The notes beneath the pieces are model-generated. The model was given only the letters and a program-made list of their open reading frames with translations. It was not told where the DNA came from and ran no database searches. Of a stretch of DNA of 64,000 bases, positions 22,124-34,412 are shown piece by piece. The stretch is from Gigaspora rosea (Eukaryota > Glomeromycota > Glomeromycetes > Diversisporales > Gigasporaceae). The stretch spans positions 15,665 through 79,664 of the forward strand of contig QKWP01002063.1 of the NCBI GenBank assembly GCA_003550325.1. The letters run 5' to 3'. Within the stretch, counting starts at the first letter, position 1, and each line of letters starts with the position of its first letter. The position numbers and the translations under genes were made by a program.

Positions 22124-22900
22124 TTACCATAATTCATTTTTATATTTTTGTTTAAATATAAATTCATATAATAAAAGTTTAATAATATTTTTTCTTCTTT
22201 TTGATTTTGGAATAAAAATTTTGAGTAAATTCCATATACTTTTTATTTTATATGTGTAAATTTTTCTAATTCTTTGTCTAGAATTTGGTTTGAATGATGT
22301 ATGTTTTATACCAAGACTTTCAAGATTTTGATAACTAAGCCAAGAATTTGTAAATATAGTTGACCCAGGTTTTACATGCTGTTTTATAATTCTTGTAAGA
22401 GTTTCAGTATTATGATTATTGACAACTTCAAAAAAAATTTTTTTCAATATTTTTTTCTTTTTAGATCTTTGTATGCCACCTACTATCCAAAAATTATTAA
22501 ATAGAGATTCATCAATTTCAACTATTTGTTTTGATTCACCAATAATTGTATTTTCTGGTGCTAAAGAATTAATAGCAGAATTTCTAAAATCTTTAATAAA
22601 TTTATAAATACTAAGTCTAGCAATATTAGTAATATCATGAATCTGTTGAATTTTTATAATCTCTAATTAATAAGATATCATTATATTTTAGAAAGTGTTA
22701 AGAAAAAAGTGTTTTTAAAAATAGTAACCATCTTTTTACAGTTATTTTTTTTATAACGAAAAACATTATATTTAAAATAAAGATACATTTTTTCATTACA
22801 GAATTGATATTTTTAGAAGGTTTAGTAATATTTTCTTTGGTTAAAAATTTAATACATTCTTTTTTATCAACGAAAATTTTAAATAAATTTGGAATATTTA
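22124..22900 (-). pseudogene. Merlin / IS1016-type transposase relic
   Basis: Read on the minus strand, an N-terminal piece contains KKNNCKKMVTIFKNTFF, like the cysteine-rich block before the catalytic core in Merlin (IS1595-superfamily) transposases. One long frame (about 22660-22124) then gives QIVEIDESLF, the first catalytic Asp, and later IFTNSWLSYQNL, where family members have Asp in place of this Asn. The block IYTYKIKSIWNLLK has Lys where members have the catalytic Glu (usual form H-T-Q-x-I-E-x-x-W). It ends LLLYEFIFKQKY, the usual C-terminus. Two of three catalytic residues are therefore changed, and the N-terminal part is frame-broken. Confidence 0.75.
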
Positions 22901-23239
22901 TTTTTATTAAAAATTAAATATAATTAATTGTACAATATATAGTTTTTTTAAATATAATTATTGAATAACTATTACAATTACCTGTAATTTTATCATGTGC
23001 TAAATTATTTTTTTGTTGTTTTTTTTGAGATTAATTTTACAATTATCACAAGCTTCTCGGTTAATATGATAAATTATTTTCTATTTTGGATAAATCATTT
23101 AATGAAAACTAACAGGAGAATTATTTATTATATTTGTTGCAATATAATAACTATTATCTTTTTTATATTTATAAGAATGCCAAATATAATTTTTAATTAA
23201 AGTAAAGTGTTTAAATCACTTAAGAAGTAATATTTTTTT

Positions 23240-24610
23240 TAATTTTAACTTCAAGAAATAGCTTAAAATTAATTTTAACAAGTGATATTTATTAAGTTTA
23301 TATCTTGAATACCTGTGGTATCAATAGTGCAAGTGGATAGTACTCCGAGGTCATATTTGCAAGATTGCTAGTTCAAGTTCAATAAGAGACAAAAACTATG
23401 CTAGAACCACGAATATAGAAGATTTATGAGAGGAATTCTGGTTTTTAGATAGATAGCTATAACAATAAAAAGATTAGGCTAAGTAACATAGCCACAGCAC
23501 CAGAAAAAGAAAAATCTGGTATAAAGTCATTAAAATAGGAGATCCTGTACAAGAAAATTAGAAAATAAAGGCTTGTAGTACAACCTAATTAAAAAAAAGA
23601 AATTATAAGGTTGTGAATCTAGGATAGACCTTGCCTACACCTAAAACAGAAGAATAAAATAAACTTCAGAAAGGAAGAATCAGAGGAAGAAGTACCAAGT
23701 AGCATAGATGACTAATAGATAGAAGTGAAAAACCAACTGATATCGCTAGCAGGTGAGCTTAAGAATATGGGTACCTTAAAAATAACTGAGTATAGAATTA
23801 GCTAGTACAACAGTTTAAAATAATTATAGGATGATCCAGCTAGTAGATTATATGAGTTAGAGAATTGCGAACTCGACAATGAGGTCCTACACCATGGGCC
23901 AGGAACCTAGGCTGTCAATTGACAGACTTAACAAAATCATACTAGCATGGAGATAGTATAAGACCTTAATAAAAGAGTGCCAACAGTGCCTTAGCAATAT
24001 AGCTAAGAAATTTCAAACAAAAGTTTATATTTTGGTTTATCAGAATTCTTATATTTATCCTATAATATAATAATCTCAAAGTTTTTGAATTTATCTTCCC
24101 AATTAGACATTTGTTTCAAACATATATATACTCAACTCTTTTCAACAATCCCTCAAACCAACAATCACTGAACAGACCTGCAACAAAGTGTTTAGTTAGT
24201 ATAGAAAATAATACATATAACTTCTCTAGTAGCAACTAGGATTAGTAGTCGCAAGCTTGATAGGTCTTTGGATTATTTGAAAAACTAAACTAAAGTTAAA
24301 AAAACTTCCTTTGGGTTTGTAGCTCCTGGTGGAAGTCTACAGAACTATCAAACAAGCAGTTGGTAAATACCAGAAGTATATATTAAAAATTTGTAAAAGT
24401 ATTAGTAGAATTAAATGCCTGGTTTTCTATACTATTCTATACTTTGCAAACCCAAATACTCTCTCCATATTGGTTTTTTAGCCTCCCATATAGCTTTTCG
24501 CAAAATTTTTACTAAAAAGTGGAAAATTTAGTGTATCTTTCCAAAAGATCAATATTGTTTACCTATCCCAAATAGAAACTAAAATCACAAAAAATCATGT
24601 GAGATCACAA
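23240..24610 (+). other. Possible tRNA-headed retroposon and unassigned DNA
   Basis: At 23310-23400 a stretch AATAGTGCAAGTGGATAGTAC followed 30 bases on by TAGTTCAAGTTCAA resembles RNA polymerase III A and B boxes at tRNA-like spacing. The sequence that follows to about 24010 is less AT-rich and non-coding. No end, tail or target duplication was found, so a SINE is only a possibility. Confidence 0.3.
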
Positions 24611-25724
24611 TATACATTAATGTTGTTAGTCAAAATACTTAATTTAGTCAATCATTTAGGCAATTAGTGTCTAAATATATTTCGACATGGCATTATTTTT
24701 TTTTGAAATATCAAAAGTCTAAATTTCACTAAATGCCTAAATAGTTGACTAAATAAATACTATGTGACTAAATATCTAAATAGTTGACTAAATAAAATAC
24801 TATGTGACTAAATGTCTAAATTAAATATAAACAATAAAATTATTTATAAATAAATTTGAATGTTATATTATTACTACTGCACTTTGAACTTTAAAGACAA
24901 AGCACAACTAAGTATAAATTTAATCTTAATTAGTAATAAGCTATTCAGTGCTTTTTATACATGATGCACATAATGCGCAGTATTATACCTGGTTTATAAA
25001 AAATGCTCCATTGTTGGAATATTAAAGAATTTTGTTCCACTCTTGACCTTGTTCATAATTTATAATAATTTTTTCTAGTAGGAAACTTCCAAATGCTTGA
25101 GATAAATTGACCTGCATTATGCTAGCATACTCGCATAAAAATATATCTGCAAAAATCATATGCATGGTTTTCAAAATTTTATGCATTATTATACTAGTTC
25201 TAATAATAATAGACAGATTTAGATATTTGTTTAGAAATAGCTTTATGTAATGAATAAGTAATAAATTAATTATTTGAATGAAGTCTATATATGTTAGTGC
25301 AATTTATAGACATTTAATTAGTCTAATAATCAGTCTGTCCAGTTTTATACTGATCATTCCTAATCAGTTCTAGACCGCAGTCCAGTCTAACTTTTTAAAA
25401 GATTGCTAGCATTTGGACCAAGACAGACCAGACAAACCAATTAACTGCACTATTAGAAATAGGTTCACTATCCATACAAGCTCAAGCGTTCATACTCTAA
25501 TGTCCAATACCTATAACAAAACCTCTAGTCTAGGACTGATTATTTGAACCTGTACCAATTATTCTCACAACCTGTTGAACGCATAAACTACTAATCTCTC
25601 AGTTCCAAAAATTTTTCAAATCCAAGGTCCTAAACCACGCCTTGACTAATATATGAAAACACAAGCATAAAAAAGATATCTAATATATGCCCGGTATTGT
25701 CCTCAGTATCTGTTTCAGGTCCCT

Positions 25725-26105
25725 GCAATTGCGGAGTCTAACTAACTACTAATAAGGTCCTTGTACTGCCACTGCAGCCACAAGACCAACTATCCACTAA
25801 TAAGATCTTGTACAGTATTGTGTAGCCTAACTATCTATTAATAAGGTCCTTGCACTGCTACTGTAACTGCGGTATCTAATTATCCACTAATAAGGTCCTT
25901 ACACTGCTACTGCAATTGCAGAGCCTAAACATCCACTAATAAGGTCCTTGCACTGCTACTGTAGAAGCGGAGTCTAACTATCTACTAATAAAGTCCTTGT
26001 AGCTATAGTGCCTAACTATCCACCATGTGCTGCTACTGCAGCCACAGAGCCTAACTATCCACTAATAGGTCCTTGCACTGCTATTGCAGTCACAGAGCCC
26101 AACAA
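25725..26105. repeat. ~50-bp minisatellite, about eight units
   Basis: The unit is close to CTAACTATCCACTAATAAGG then TCCTTGCACTGCTACTGCAG plus a variable YNGCRGAGC link. Units differ by substitutions and small deletions, so the array is not recent. There are no unique spacers, so it is not CRISPR-like. Confidence 0.85.
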
Positions 26106-26566
26106 CTGACTAGGGATAGTGGCGGGTGATAGAGCTAGCCTTTACCAAGGCAGAACCATAATAACTAACCTTAATTGCTAACACTATTACTAATTTGTCA
26201 TTTATCTAAAAATATTTAATGTTTAGTTTAAAAGCAAAGACAAATTAATAATTTGCAAAATATAAAATAAACATTAAATAAGAAAAACTCTGATTTAAAA
26301 TATTTAAATTTATTATTGTTGTCTAAGACTCTAAAATTAATCTTGCATATTACAAAAAATTAGGCTACATATGTTCATTACAATAATTTAAAGCTAACTA
26401 TATTCGAACTGATAGTCTGTCCTATAAAAAGACAGTTCTAAGAAGAACCACAGGACCAGCGGTTTTAGTTGGACTGATTAACAGCTCCAATTCCTATATA
26501 TTTTTCATATATATTTCTTAATTTAGACATTTTGACATTATTTAGACATTTCAACATTATTTAGAC

Positions 26567-27268
26567 CAGTGTTGTCACTGGAAGACTGGAATCCCACTGG
26601 ACGTCCAGATTCTTCCAGTGTTCCAGTGGTTCCAGTGAGAAATCCCACTGGAACGATTTTCTCACTTAAACATATTCATATTATTGGCTAATCTAAATGT
26701 AATTATTGGCCAATTAAATTAGTTAGTTGGCAACTAATTGTTTTCGAGCTTTCAAAACTATTCAATACAATATATTCAGTTTGCTTTTCGATTCATCTTC
26801 TGATACTGATTCAAGATTCTAAAATAATGATTCTTTCTTTATTCACGTATCTTATTACAATAATATAATCTATATTTTTTATATACCAAAAACATTGTAA
26901 AATTCGTCAACAAATTTAACATTATCGCACAATCTATGCCAGATTACCAAGTAACTTTGTTTATCAGAAATGATCCTGTTTGTGATCCAGCAACATTTGT
27001 ATAAATGGGTAGGTATCCGGAGCTTAAATTTTAAGCCGTTTAATCTTTGCTCACTATCTCCGGTGATTAATTAGAATTGGCCAATCAGAAACTACTAGAA
27101 GTCACTGGACGTCACTGGAACTTCCATTCCAGTAATAAAAATCTTCACTGGAATGGTCCAGTGACATTCAATTACTGGAAGCTATAATGCTTCCAATTCC
27201 ATCCAATTAAGTCCAGTGATCTTCCAGTTCCAGTAATTCTCACTGGAACGTTCCAGTGAACAACACTG
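26567..27268. mobile_element. hAT-type MITE with perfect 8-bp duplication
   Basis: Ends CAGTGTTGTCACTGGAA and TTCCAGTGAACAACACTG are inverse with one inserted base. Flanks ATTTAGAC at 26559-26566 and 27269-27276 are identical. Subterminal regions are packed with CCAGTGG / TTCCAGT motifs in both orientations. Length is 702 bp with no transposase. Confidence 0.94.
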
Positions 27269-27499
27269 ATTTAGACATTTCAGCATAATTTAGAATTTGG
27301 CAATATTTAGACATTTCGGTAGCCTAAATATCAAATGTCAAAATATTTTTACAAGTATAAAACAATTTCGGCTAACAACATTAATACACATAAAGCTGTC
27401 GATGTGCTTATGTATATCACAATGATTATGGATATTTATAGATAGGCCTTATAGAAAAGTTTTGATTGGTATATTTTAACCTCTTAGTATAGTTTTTTT

Positions 27500-27960
27500 T
27501 TCAGATATTTTACTTTAAATATGATACTAAGATCTTAGTTAGTATTGTATAATTTTTACAAGTATAGTATAAACTTTAATTATACTATTATCTAGATTTG
27601 TTTTTCTTTTCTCTTTTGCTATTTTCTTTTCTTTTCTTTTGTTTTTTTTCTCATTTTTTACTTTCATTTTGTATTCGTCTTCTATTTGCCTGTTGTTACT
27701 TTCCTCTTTTCTATATCCTTTGTAAAAAAGGAAAAATTCAAAGAAAAGAAAAAGCAATCATGATATGGCATACAATGCTGATGTCAGTGATAGTTGGGTA
27801 TACATTGTACAAAAGTTTGAGCAAGTTTAGGCTCCAACTTGAGATAAAAGGTTGTTATAGTGAATTGATTTAGGTACTTAGTACTTGGTTAGTTTTTTTT
27901 GTATAAAGATGTATAATTAATCATTGGGAGCAGTAGTTATCTTTTTTTCATTAATAAAAA
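27500..27960 (+). other. Pyrimidine-rich tract and possible retroposon 3' end
   Basis: A long CT-rich run (27595-27720) is followed by mixed sequence and ends TTAATAAAAAAAAGC. A similar design, CT-rich then a short open frame then an A-tail, occurs at 47700-48130. They may be two copies of one retroposon family, but similarity is weak. Confidence 0.25.
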
Positions 27961-28240
27961 AAAGCAGGATTACTAAATATAAAATAAAAGAAAAAATATT
28001 TGTTTAAAAATAAATAAAAAATCTAAATACTTATATTTTTTTTATAGTTCTGAGTCAGAACTTAAAAAAAAAGAATAATGCGCTTCTGCACAAATAAAAT
28101 TGCAGGGTGCAGCTCAAAAATTTTGGGTGTCATGTATAAATCATTATTTTGTATTATACTTCCAAAAATGCATCACAACCTTATTGTATTATATAACATT
28201 AAATATGTATCTGTATATACTTTGATATAGAAATCATCTG

Positions 28241-28549
28241 TAGATTCCCGAAAATAAGCTACTCTAAAAATAAGTAACCCCCCTGATTTTTTTAAAATTT
28301 TCAAAAAACGTGTTGCCAGTTGCTACATATAAACTTTTTTTACTAAGTAAACTTCAAAAAGTCGATTAAGTAAGTTGTTCAGTGCATAAAATCACCTATA
28401 GTAAAAATTTGGTGTTATTTGGACAAGTTTTTATTAGTACGTTTTTTAATTTTTCTAAAAATTCAATATTTCGAAAATAAGCAACCCCCTCATTTCTTCA
28501 TATAATTTTTTGGCCAAAAAAGGTTGCTTATTTTCGGGAATATACGGTA
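28241..28549. mobile_element. TA-flanked MITE (mariner/pogo-like)
   Basis: The right end GCTTATTTTCGGGAATATACGG and the left end GATTCCCGAAAATAAGC are inverse, each followed by TA. The pattern GAAAATAAGCNACC also bounds the element at 46708-47413, so they are related. Length is about 309 bp. TA duplication with such ends suggests the Tc1/mariner superfamily, but no transposase is present. Confidence 0.7.
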
Positions 28550-30479
28550 GTACATATTCGCATATAGTGATAGAACCTCTTGAATTAATAATAATTAATA
28601 TATTTATTAAATATTTGGTTGAACTATTAACTAAAAACTACTTAATATCATAAACACAGTAAATTTATCTAAAAGAATTATTTATTTATAAAAAATATAT
28701 TCAAAAATAAATTGTATTAGAATAGTTTCTTTGTTTAGAATCAAAGGTATCTATACTTTGAAATAATTCTTTGTTATTTATAAATATCTTTGTTATTGTT
28801 TTCTATTTCAAATTTTCAGAAATAGAGACATTAAAGTTTGATTATATTATATTTTTTAAAATAACAGTAAAGTTTTTAACAATGATTGAAGTTATTAATA
28901 GTTAATAATATTAATAACTAATTATTAATTTTTTATTATTAATTAAAACTTAAAGATCCCATCACTATATGTATGCACAGGGGAACAAAACATATATACA
29001 TATATACTAGTTTTAGCAGTTTCAAATTAGTGCAATTGTATGCATATACAACACATTTGCTAAAATGGTTCAATTTTCGTCTAAAGTTCTATAGTAGTAT
29101 ACAGTTAGCCCTCTCAGAACCGGTATGCAAGGTGGGTGGGTTAGTATTAGTTTTTGAGGTAATCAGATTTGACGAAATCATGTAAAATGTGAATGCACAT
29201 CGACCAATCAAATTGCAAGATTGAACAATTTCTGAGCCTAATCAGTGCGGTAAATGGAATTACCTGTGACCTCAAAGACCTGTAAACCATTTAATCATAT
29301 TATATTATTAATAGAAATATCCTAAGATCAATATTCTAATCACATGACCATTGTGAATGAACCCGTCTGTATCAATTTTATATAATTTGATTGGATACAT
29401 ATCAGGTGACTCTATCCTAAAATCAAAAATTTATATATAAAGGCTATCAGATATTAAAAATGGCAGGTTATCAGTTATTACTTATGGACTGGGTATGGTG
29501 GATTAATTTTTAACCAATTTTGGCAGGTTATCAGTTTTGACAAGATCAGACTGACTGTACTACTAAATTTGACTAGAAGTTTGAATAAAACTTTATTTTA
29601 ATCGATCTAGATTTTAAGAATTGTAAATCAATCTATTTAGAACGAAGATATAATATTTTAAAAGCTAGAAATCAGATAAGTATAATTCAGTTGATTAAGG
29701 TTAAACAAAATATTTCAAATATATATTGTAACAAATTAATGCTTCTAAGAATTTTGTATTATTTCATATACGAATTTCTCTTTAATGAATTATCTATTAT
29801 GAAGATACACAGTATAAAAATTCTTAAAGAGAATAACTATATAATTAAGAGTTTTAAATTAATTAAAATTTAATTATTTAAACACATGCCACTATAAGAA
29901 TACCTACTAAAATAAAATTTAGAATTCACGACTTGCTAATTCAGAATAAAGTATTATTCTTGAATCTTTATGCTCTATTAAAATTAAAAAATTCAAAATT
30001 ATAAAATTTACTATTTTTTATAAATGTAATGTAATCTATATCTTAATAAGAAAAAAAAGGTTTATTAACCTTCATTGCAAAAATAATGTCCAGAGCTATG
30101 ATTTATTCCAAGTTTTACTGTATTGTCTTTTGTGTTGAGATGATTCTATATCATCAGCAATAGTAAAGGTATGCTTCATATTATCAACAATATTTCTTAT
30201 ATTCTGTAGATTGTTTGCTGATAATTTATTGTTTAAGTGTTCTACAAGATGTTACAATACAACTATTTTGGATTTACATAATTGACAAAGATCAGGATCA
30301 AAATTTTCTTCTTTTTTATTAATAGTAATCAAATCATTCTTAATATTCACTTGTGTTGATAGTTTGGTATTAATATCAAGAACATTAAGAGGTTGATTTT
30401 GTGAATTATTACTATCAAAATTAAAAATGGGTAGTCTGTGTACCATTTAAAATTAGAATATAATAATCAAATGCCTTCA
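28550..30479. other. AT-rich DNA, nothing firmly recognised
   Basis: Contains a repeated GGCAGGTTATCAGTT at 29460 and 29521 and some non-AT stretches (29105-29300), but no conserved protein. A short minus-strand frame at 30252-30446 ends PDLCQLCKSKIVVL and could be worn DNA downstream of the MULE. Confidence 0.35.
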
Positions 30480-32619
30480 GAATTATGTGCTTCTTCTTTC
30501 TCAATTGCACAACAGACTAAATATTTACAAATTAAGAATCTGCTATTAAGAAACAACATACAATTACAAACCCAATATATCAAATCAATTATATAATATT
30601 TTTTAGCATTTAAGCAACTGATTTAGATGCAAGAATTTTTCAATCTTTTTTGAAATCATCAAACTATTAGAGTTATTCAACCAAGACACATTTGCTAAAA
30701 GCTAATAATTTGATCAGAAATTACACAGGAACAAATGATTCATACAATATAGTTTGTCTTGGCCAATTATAACAATATAAGTAGTAGTGTTTAAGCGCTT
30801 TCCAATGTGCTTCAATCACCATATTTGTCTTTTCAATAGAGTTTGTTGCTTTTACAGAATGAGCCCAAAGATATACCAGTTTATTTTGTAATATAAAAAC
30901 CAAAGATAAGACTATAATAACACAAAACTATTTGTAAAACAAAATTTATATATCTCATATACTGCATATTTGCAAATTTGAATAGATATTAAAAGTTGTC
31001 CATTAGCATTGACTGGAATTTTAGAGTGTTTATTAAAATGTACTTTAATAAGGTCAAGAACCATTTGTTGAAGATTTTGAGAACAGATTTCATTGTTAAT
31101 TTTTTTTAAATTTGGCTTAAAATTTAAATCTATAAAATCAAATTCTGTAGCAGTATCTTCAGGTCAGTACTAAACTCATTGAACTTTTTTATGATATTTG
31201 AGCTTTTTACTAATTACACTCTCCACATGCCATTAGCAAAGCTGTATATCAGCATTAGGCCAGGTTTGCTTTGCAGCATTTATTTCAGAAAAGTCCTTGT
31301 CAGTGAAAAAATAATCTGGATATAAACCTCTACTGCAAATTAAATTAAAAACTATTTAAAGCACATGTTCGTCTTTCATTTTGTGATAAATTATCAGAAA
31401 ACTTAGTAGTATCTAAAATTAGATAGGCCAGAGGATATCCTGTACTCTCAAAACTGCAAATAAGTTCATACAATTCGAATTGTCCTTTTGTAGTTTTGTA
31501 GGTAGTGTCACAATGAATTTTAGATTTCATTTTAATTTTATAATATAAGAGTGTAATAAACCCAATTGTATTTATTGACTAGTCATTAACTCATAACAGA
31601 GCTCTACTTGGTTTGATTTAAGAATGAATATGCTGAATTAATATGATCATCATTAGTCTTATAAAAATCTTGAGTAAATAGTGACTACCAATATCTAATT
31701 TGCTGCATTATAATATTTGAAATATCAAACTTATTAAATAAATGTATTCTAAGTTGCACAGGATCCAAATGAATATTTTCTTTAATTTCTTGTTTGATTT
31801 CTATAGATGTTGTAACTTCAACTGATTTGTCATAAAGAATTTCATATTTAACTTCACTATTATTTTAGATGCAGGAATATTAATATGCATAACTATTATT
31901 CCATAACAATTAAACCAAACTATTCTTGAATGATTTGATTCTTTATAATCACATACTAATTTATTTAATTGAGAGCAAGCAAAGTAGAAAGTGCCAATAT
32001 TTTCATGACAAGTTGAAATACAAGGTGCTGTTTTAACTCTAAGCATATTAAAATTTTATTTTGTCTAGAAAAAATTTACTAACTATTAATATTTATACCC
32101 AGGTATAACAGGTCTCCGAAGAACTCTGATACAACTTAGATCTGAGTTTGTATAGCTTTAGCAGAATTTTAGCCAAATAGATATATAAAATAGAGCAAAA
32201 TTTGAAAATTTACTATATAAAAATGCAACGTTTAATGAATTTCTATGCAAAATTTTCTTTTTTAGAATCATCTGAGTTGTATTAGAGTTCTTTGGGGTCC
32301 TGGTATAACTATTGTCTTCTTTAATACTATCAATAATCATGTTGGCAATTGACTTTATACTTAAATTTTGATCTAACATGTTGAGATTAACTTGTATTGT
32401 AAAAGTTACTTCTGTATCATTCTCAATATTGTCCATTAATTCTATAACATATTCGTTTAAATCTTTCAATGAAATTATTTCAATAGCGTGATTATAGTTA
32501 GGTAAGGTCTTTTTATTAGCCCTTTTTTTGATTAAACAAGTTGCACAAGTCAAAATTTTTTCCTTCAAGTATGAATACTTTAGGAGAATGTTTATAGGTA
32601 TATAGGTTACATTTTTCAT
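30480..32619 (-). pseudogene. MULE (Mutator-like) transposase relic
   Basis: Minus-strand pieces line up in family order. 32619-32158 is an N-terminal region with a CATCL cysteine pair. 32046-31801 includes INIPASKIIVKLN. 31530-31345 holds the first catalytic block CDTTYKTTKGQFELYELI and YPLAYLIL. Around 31320-31220, FFTDKDFSEINAAKQTWPNA is the second catalytic Asp block. 30903-30721 gives TNMVIEAHWKALKHYYLY. Near 30540 CNCMLFLNSRFLICKYL is a SWIM zinc-finger remnant with Tyr where His is usual. Several stops and frame changes separate the pieces, for example a TAA before WHV. No terminal inverted repeats were located. Confidence 0.85.
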
Positions 32620-33774
32620 TATGAAAAAAAAAGCAAATGGTAAAGTATGTCTATAAGGCTTATTTTTTGTTTATCAAGTATAATAAATATAAAATACAAG
32701 AAAGAAAATAATTTTTTAATTGTTTTTCTTTTATAAATTGATAAATTTAATGACATAAGGGTGCTGGAGGGGTCAAGAAAAATCTTACCTTAGTTAAATT
32801 TGATTGGCTAAAATTCTATTTATAGACCTTACCTGGAAGTGGGGGTAAGACCCTATAGTAAATAGATATTAGGTAATAAATGTCAGTGCCCTAATTGTTG
32901 CATAATAAATTATTGTAGAGTTTAAAAAGAATATACATTGCATGAATATGTAAAATATATATATTTTATAAATGTATACTGTACTAAATGTTCAATCATA
33001 ATTTTACAAATGATTTAATTAAATAAGAAACCACTCAACATAATAACTTTAATAACAATCCCTAATTAAAGTTAAATTTTAATTAGAAAATAGATTTGTA
33101 TAAAAAATTTTTTTGTTCTAAATATTTTCAATTTTACAAATGGTAATGAATTAAAAAAAAAATTTATTATACATATAGATCGAGTCATAGGAATTTAGTC
33201 AGAAAATAACTTTAATTTTATAACCTGCCTTTATAACATAATAGAAATGAATGAAATCAATCAAATTTTTAAATATCAATATTTAAGGAATTTTTGGTTT
33301 GTAAGATAGCCAAGTAGCCAAGATAAAATTTCTGAGTTATACGTGACTTAGTGTGACAGGTCGCATCGGGTACTGATTAAAATAGCTGGATGATGCCGGG
33401 CTTGCAATTGCAAAGTAGTAATTACTAGAATTAGCTTAATTAGTTGATTCAATTTGTATTTAAGCACTGACAAGACTGTCAAAGAAATAAAAAAAAATAT
33501 TTAAGGAATTATTTAATGAACTTTATTATCATCTTCATTTTTACACTATAAAGAAATATTTGTTCTGGGCCACAAATATGACACAAAATAATGATCTATA
33601 TATGATACCCAGAAATTTTGGACTGCATTCTACAGTTGTTCTTAAACTAGTACTATACACAGCATAGTATATAAATTTAAATCCATAAATATAGCTGCAG
33701 TTACTAAGGTATATTACTGGTATATTTATGGATTCAAATCTATATTTCAATATTATTCATGTTTGCTTTTGTAG
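32620..33774. other. AT-rich DNA, nothing firmly recognised
   Basis: A less AT-rich patch at 33345-33490 (GTGACAGGTCGCATCGGG, then TTAAGCACTGACAAGACTG) followed by A-runs may be a retroposon end, but I cannot prove it. Confidence 0.3.
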
Positions 33775-34281
33775 ATAATGTTACAAGAATATGAAAAACT
33801 TACATCAAAGATATTTCTACAAGTTTTTGACCAAAGTTAATAAAATTTTTTTATTTTAATTCTACATATTTGTAAAATTAAAATAAAAAATTTTTATTGA
33901 ATTCAGCCAAGAACTAATAGAGATATTTCAATGAAAGTTCTTGTAAACAAATTTGGTATGTGATTTATATTTTAGAAATGAAAAAAATTTTATTAATAAT
34001 ATCTTAACGAGTTATTGACCAAATTTGATACCAATTTGTTTATTTATATTCTATGGATTTGTAGAATTAAAATAAAAAAATTTCATAAAATTTGGTTAAG
34101 AACTTATAGAGATATCTTTGATAAAAGTTTCTATAAACAATTTTGGCACAACTTCTTTGTAATTACATTTTTGAAAATAAAAAATTTTAACTAAAGGTAT
34201 CTCTATAAGTTCTTGACCAAATTTGATGCTAATTTTTTTATCTGAATTCTATAGATTTGAAGAATTAAAATAAAAAATTTT
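33775..34281. repeat. Inverted-repeat satellite, tract 1
   Basis: Built from alternating blocks TTCTTGACCAAATTTGAT and ATCAAATTTGGTCAAGAAC, separated by AATTAAAATAAAAAATTTT, GATATCTCTATAAG and AAACAATTTTGGCACA. Neighbouring blocks are inverse, so single strands can form repeated hairpins. Related tracts are at 41505, 48130 and 50738. The LINE at 34282 inserted directly into this tract. Confidence 0.85.
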
Positions 34282-34399
34282 CAGCCACCGCCTTATTAAA
34301 AGATGCACCCATTGCAGTTAATAAGGAAAATGTTGTAAGTAGGCAGGTGGATAAGCCTATTTACGCGAAGGTCCAGGATAACGACGGTCAGATCCAATG
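34282..34399 (+). pseudogene. LINE ORF1 tail
   Basis: The sequence is open from the element's first base and ends in TGA at 34399 (ATALLKDAPIAVNKENVVSR, then KPIYAKVQDNDGQIQ). No zinc knuckle is included, so only the C-terminus of ORF1 would be present. Assignment rests on its position before the endonuclease ORF. Confidence 0.45.
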
Positions 34400-34412
34400 A
34401 ACAGGACAGACT

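Larger units (their letters stand above)
24615..27386. mobile_element. Inverted-repeat element of 2.8 kb, family unknown
   Basis: The left end CATTAATGTTGTTAGTC and the right end GGCTAACAACATTAAT are inverse, followed inward on both sides by ATTTAGACATTT / AAATGTCTAAAT-type units repeated several times. It contains a minisatellite (25725-26105) and is interrupted near its right end by a hAT MITE (26567-27268). No transposase is visible. Target duplication is unclear (TA or short AC-rich). Confidence 0.55.

Noticed and set aside
22997-23200. Membrane-like small frame
   Set aside because: AT-rich codons give Phe/Ile/Tyr runs; it lies beside the Merlin relic and has no other support.
25725-26105. 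CRISPR-like array
   Set aside because: Units are contiguous minisatellite repeats without unique spacers, in a eukaryotic context.
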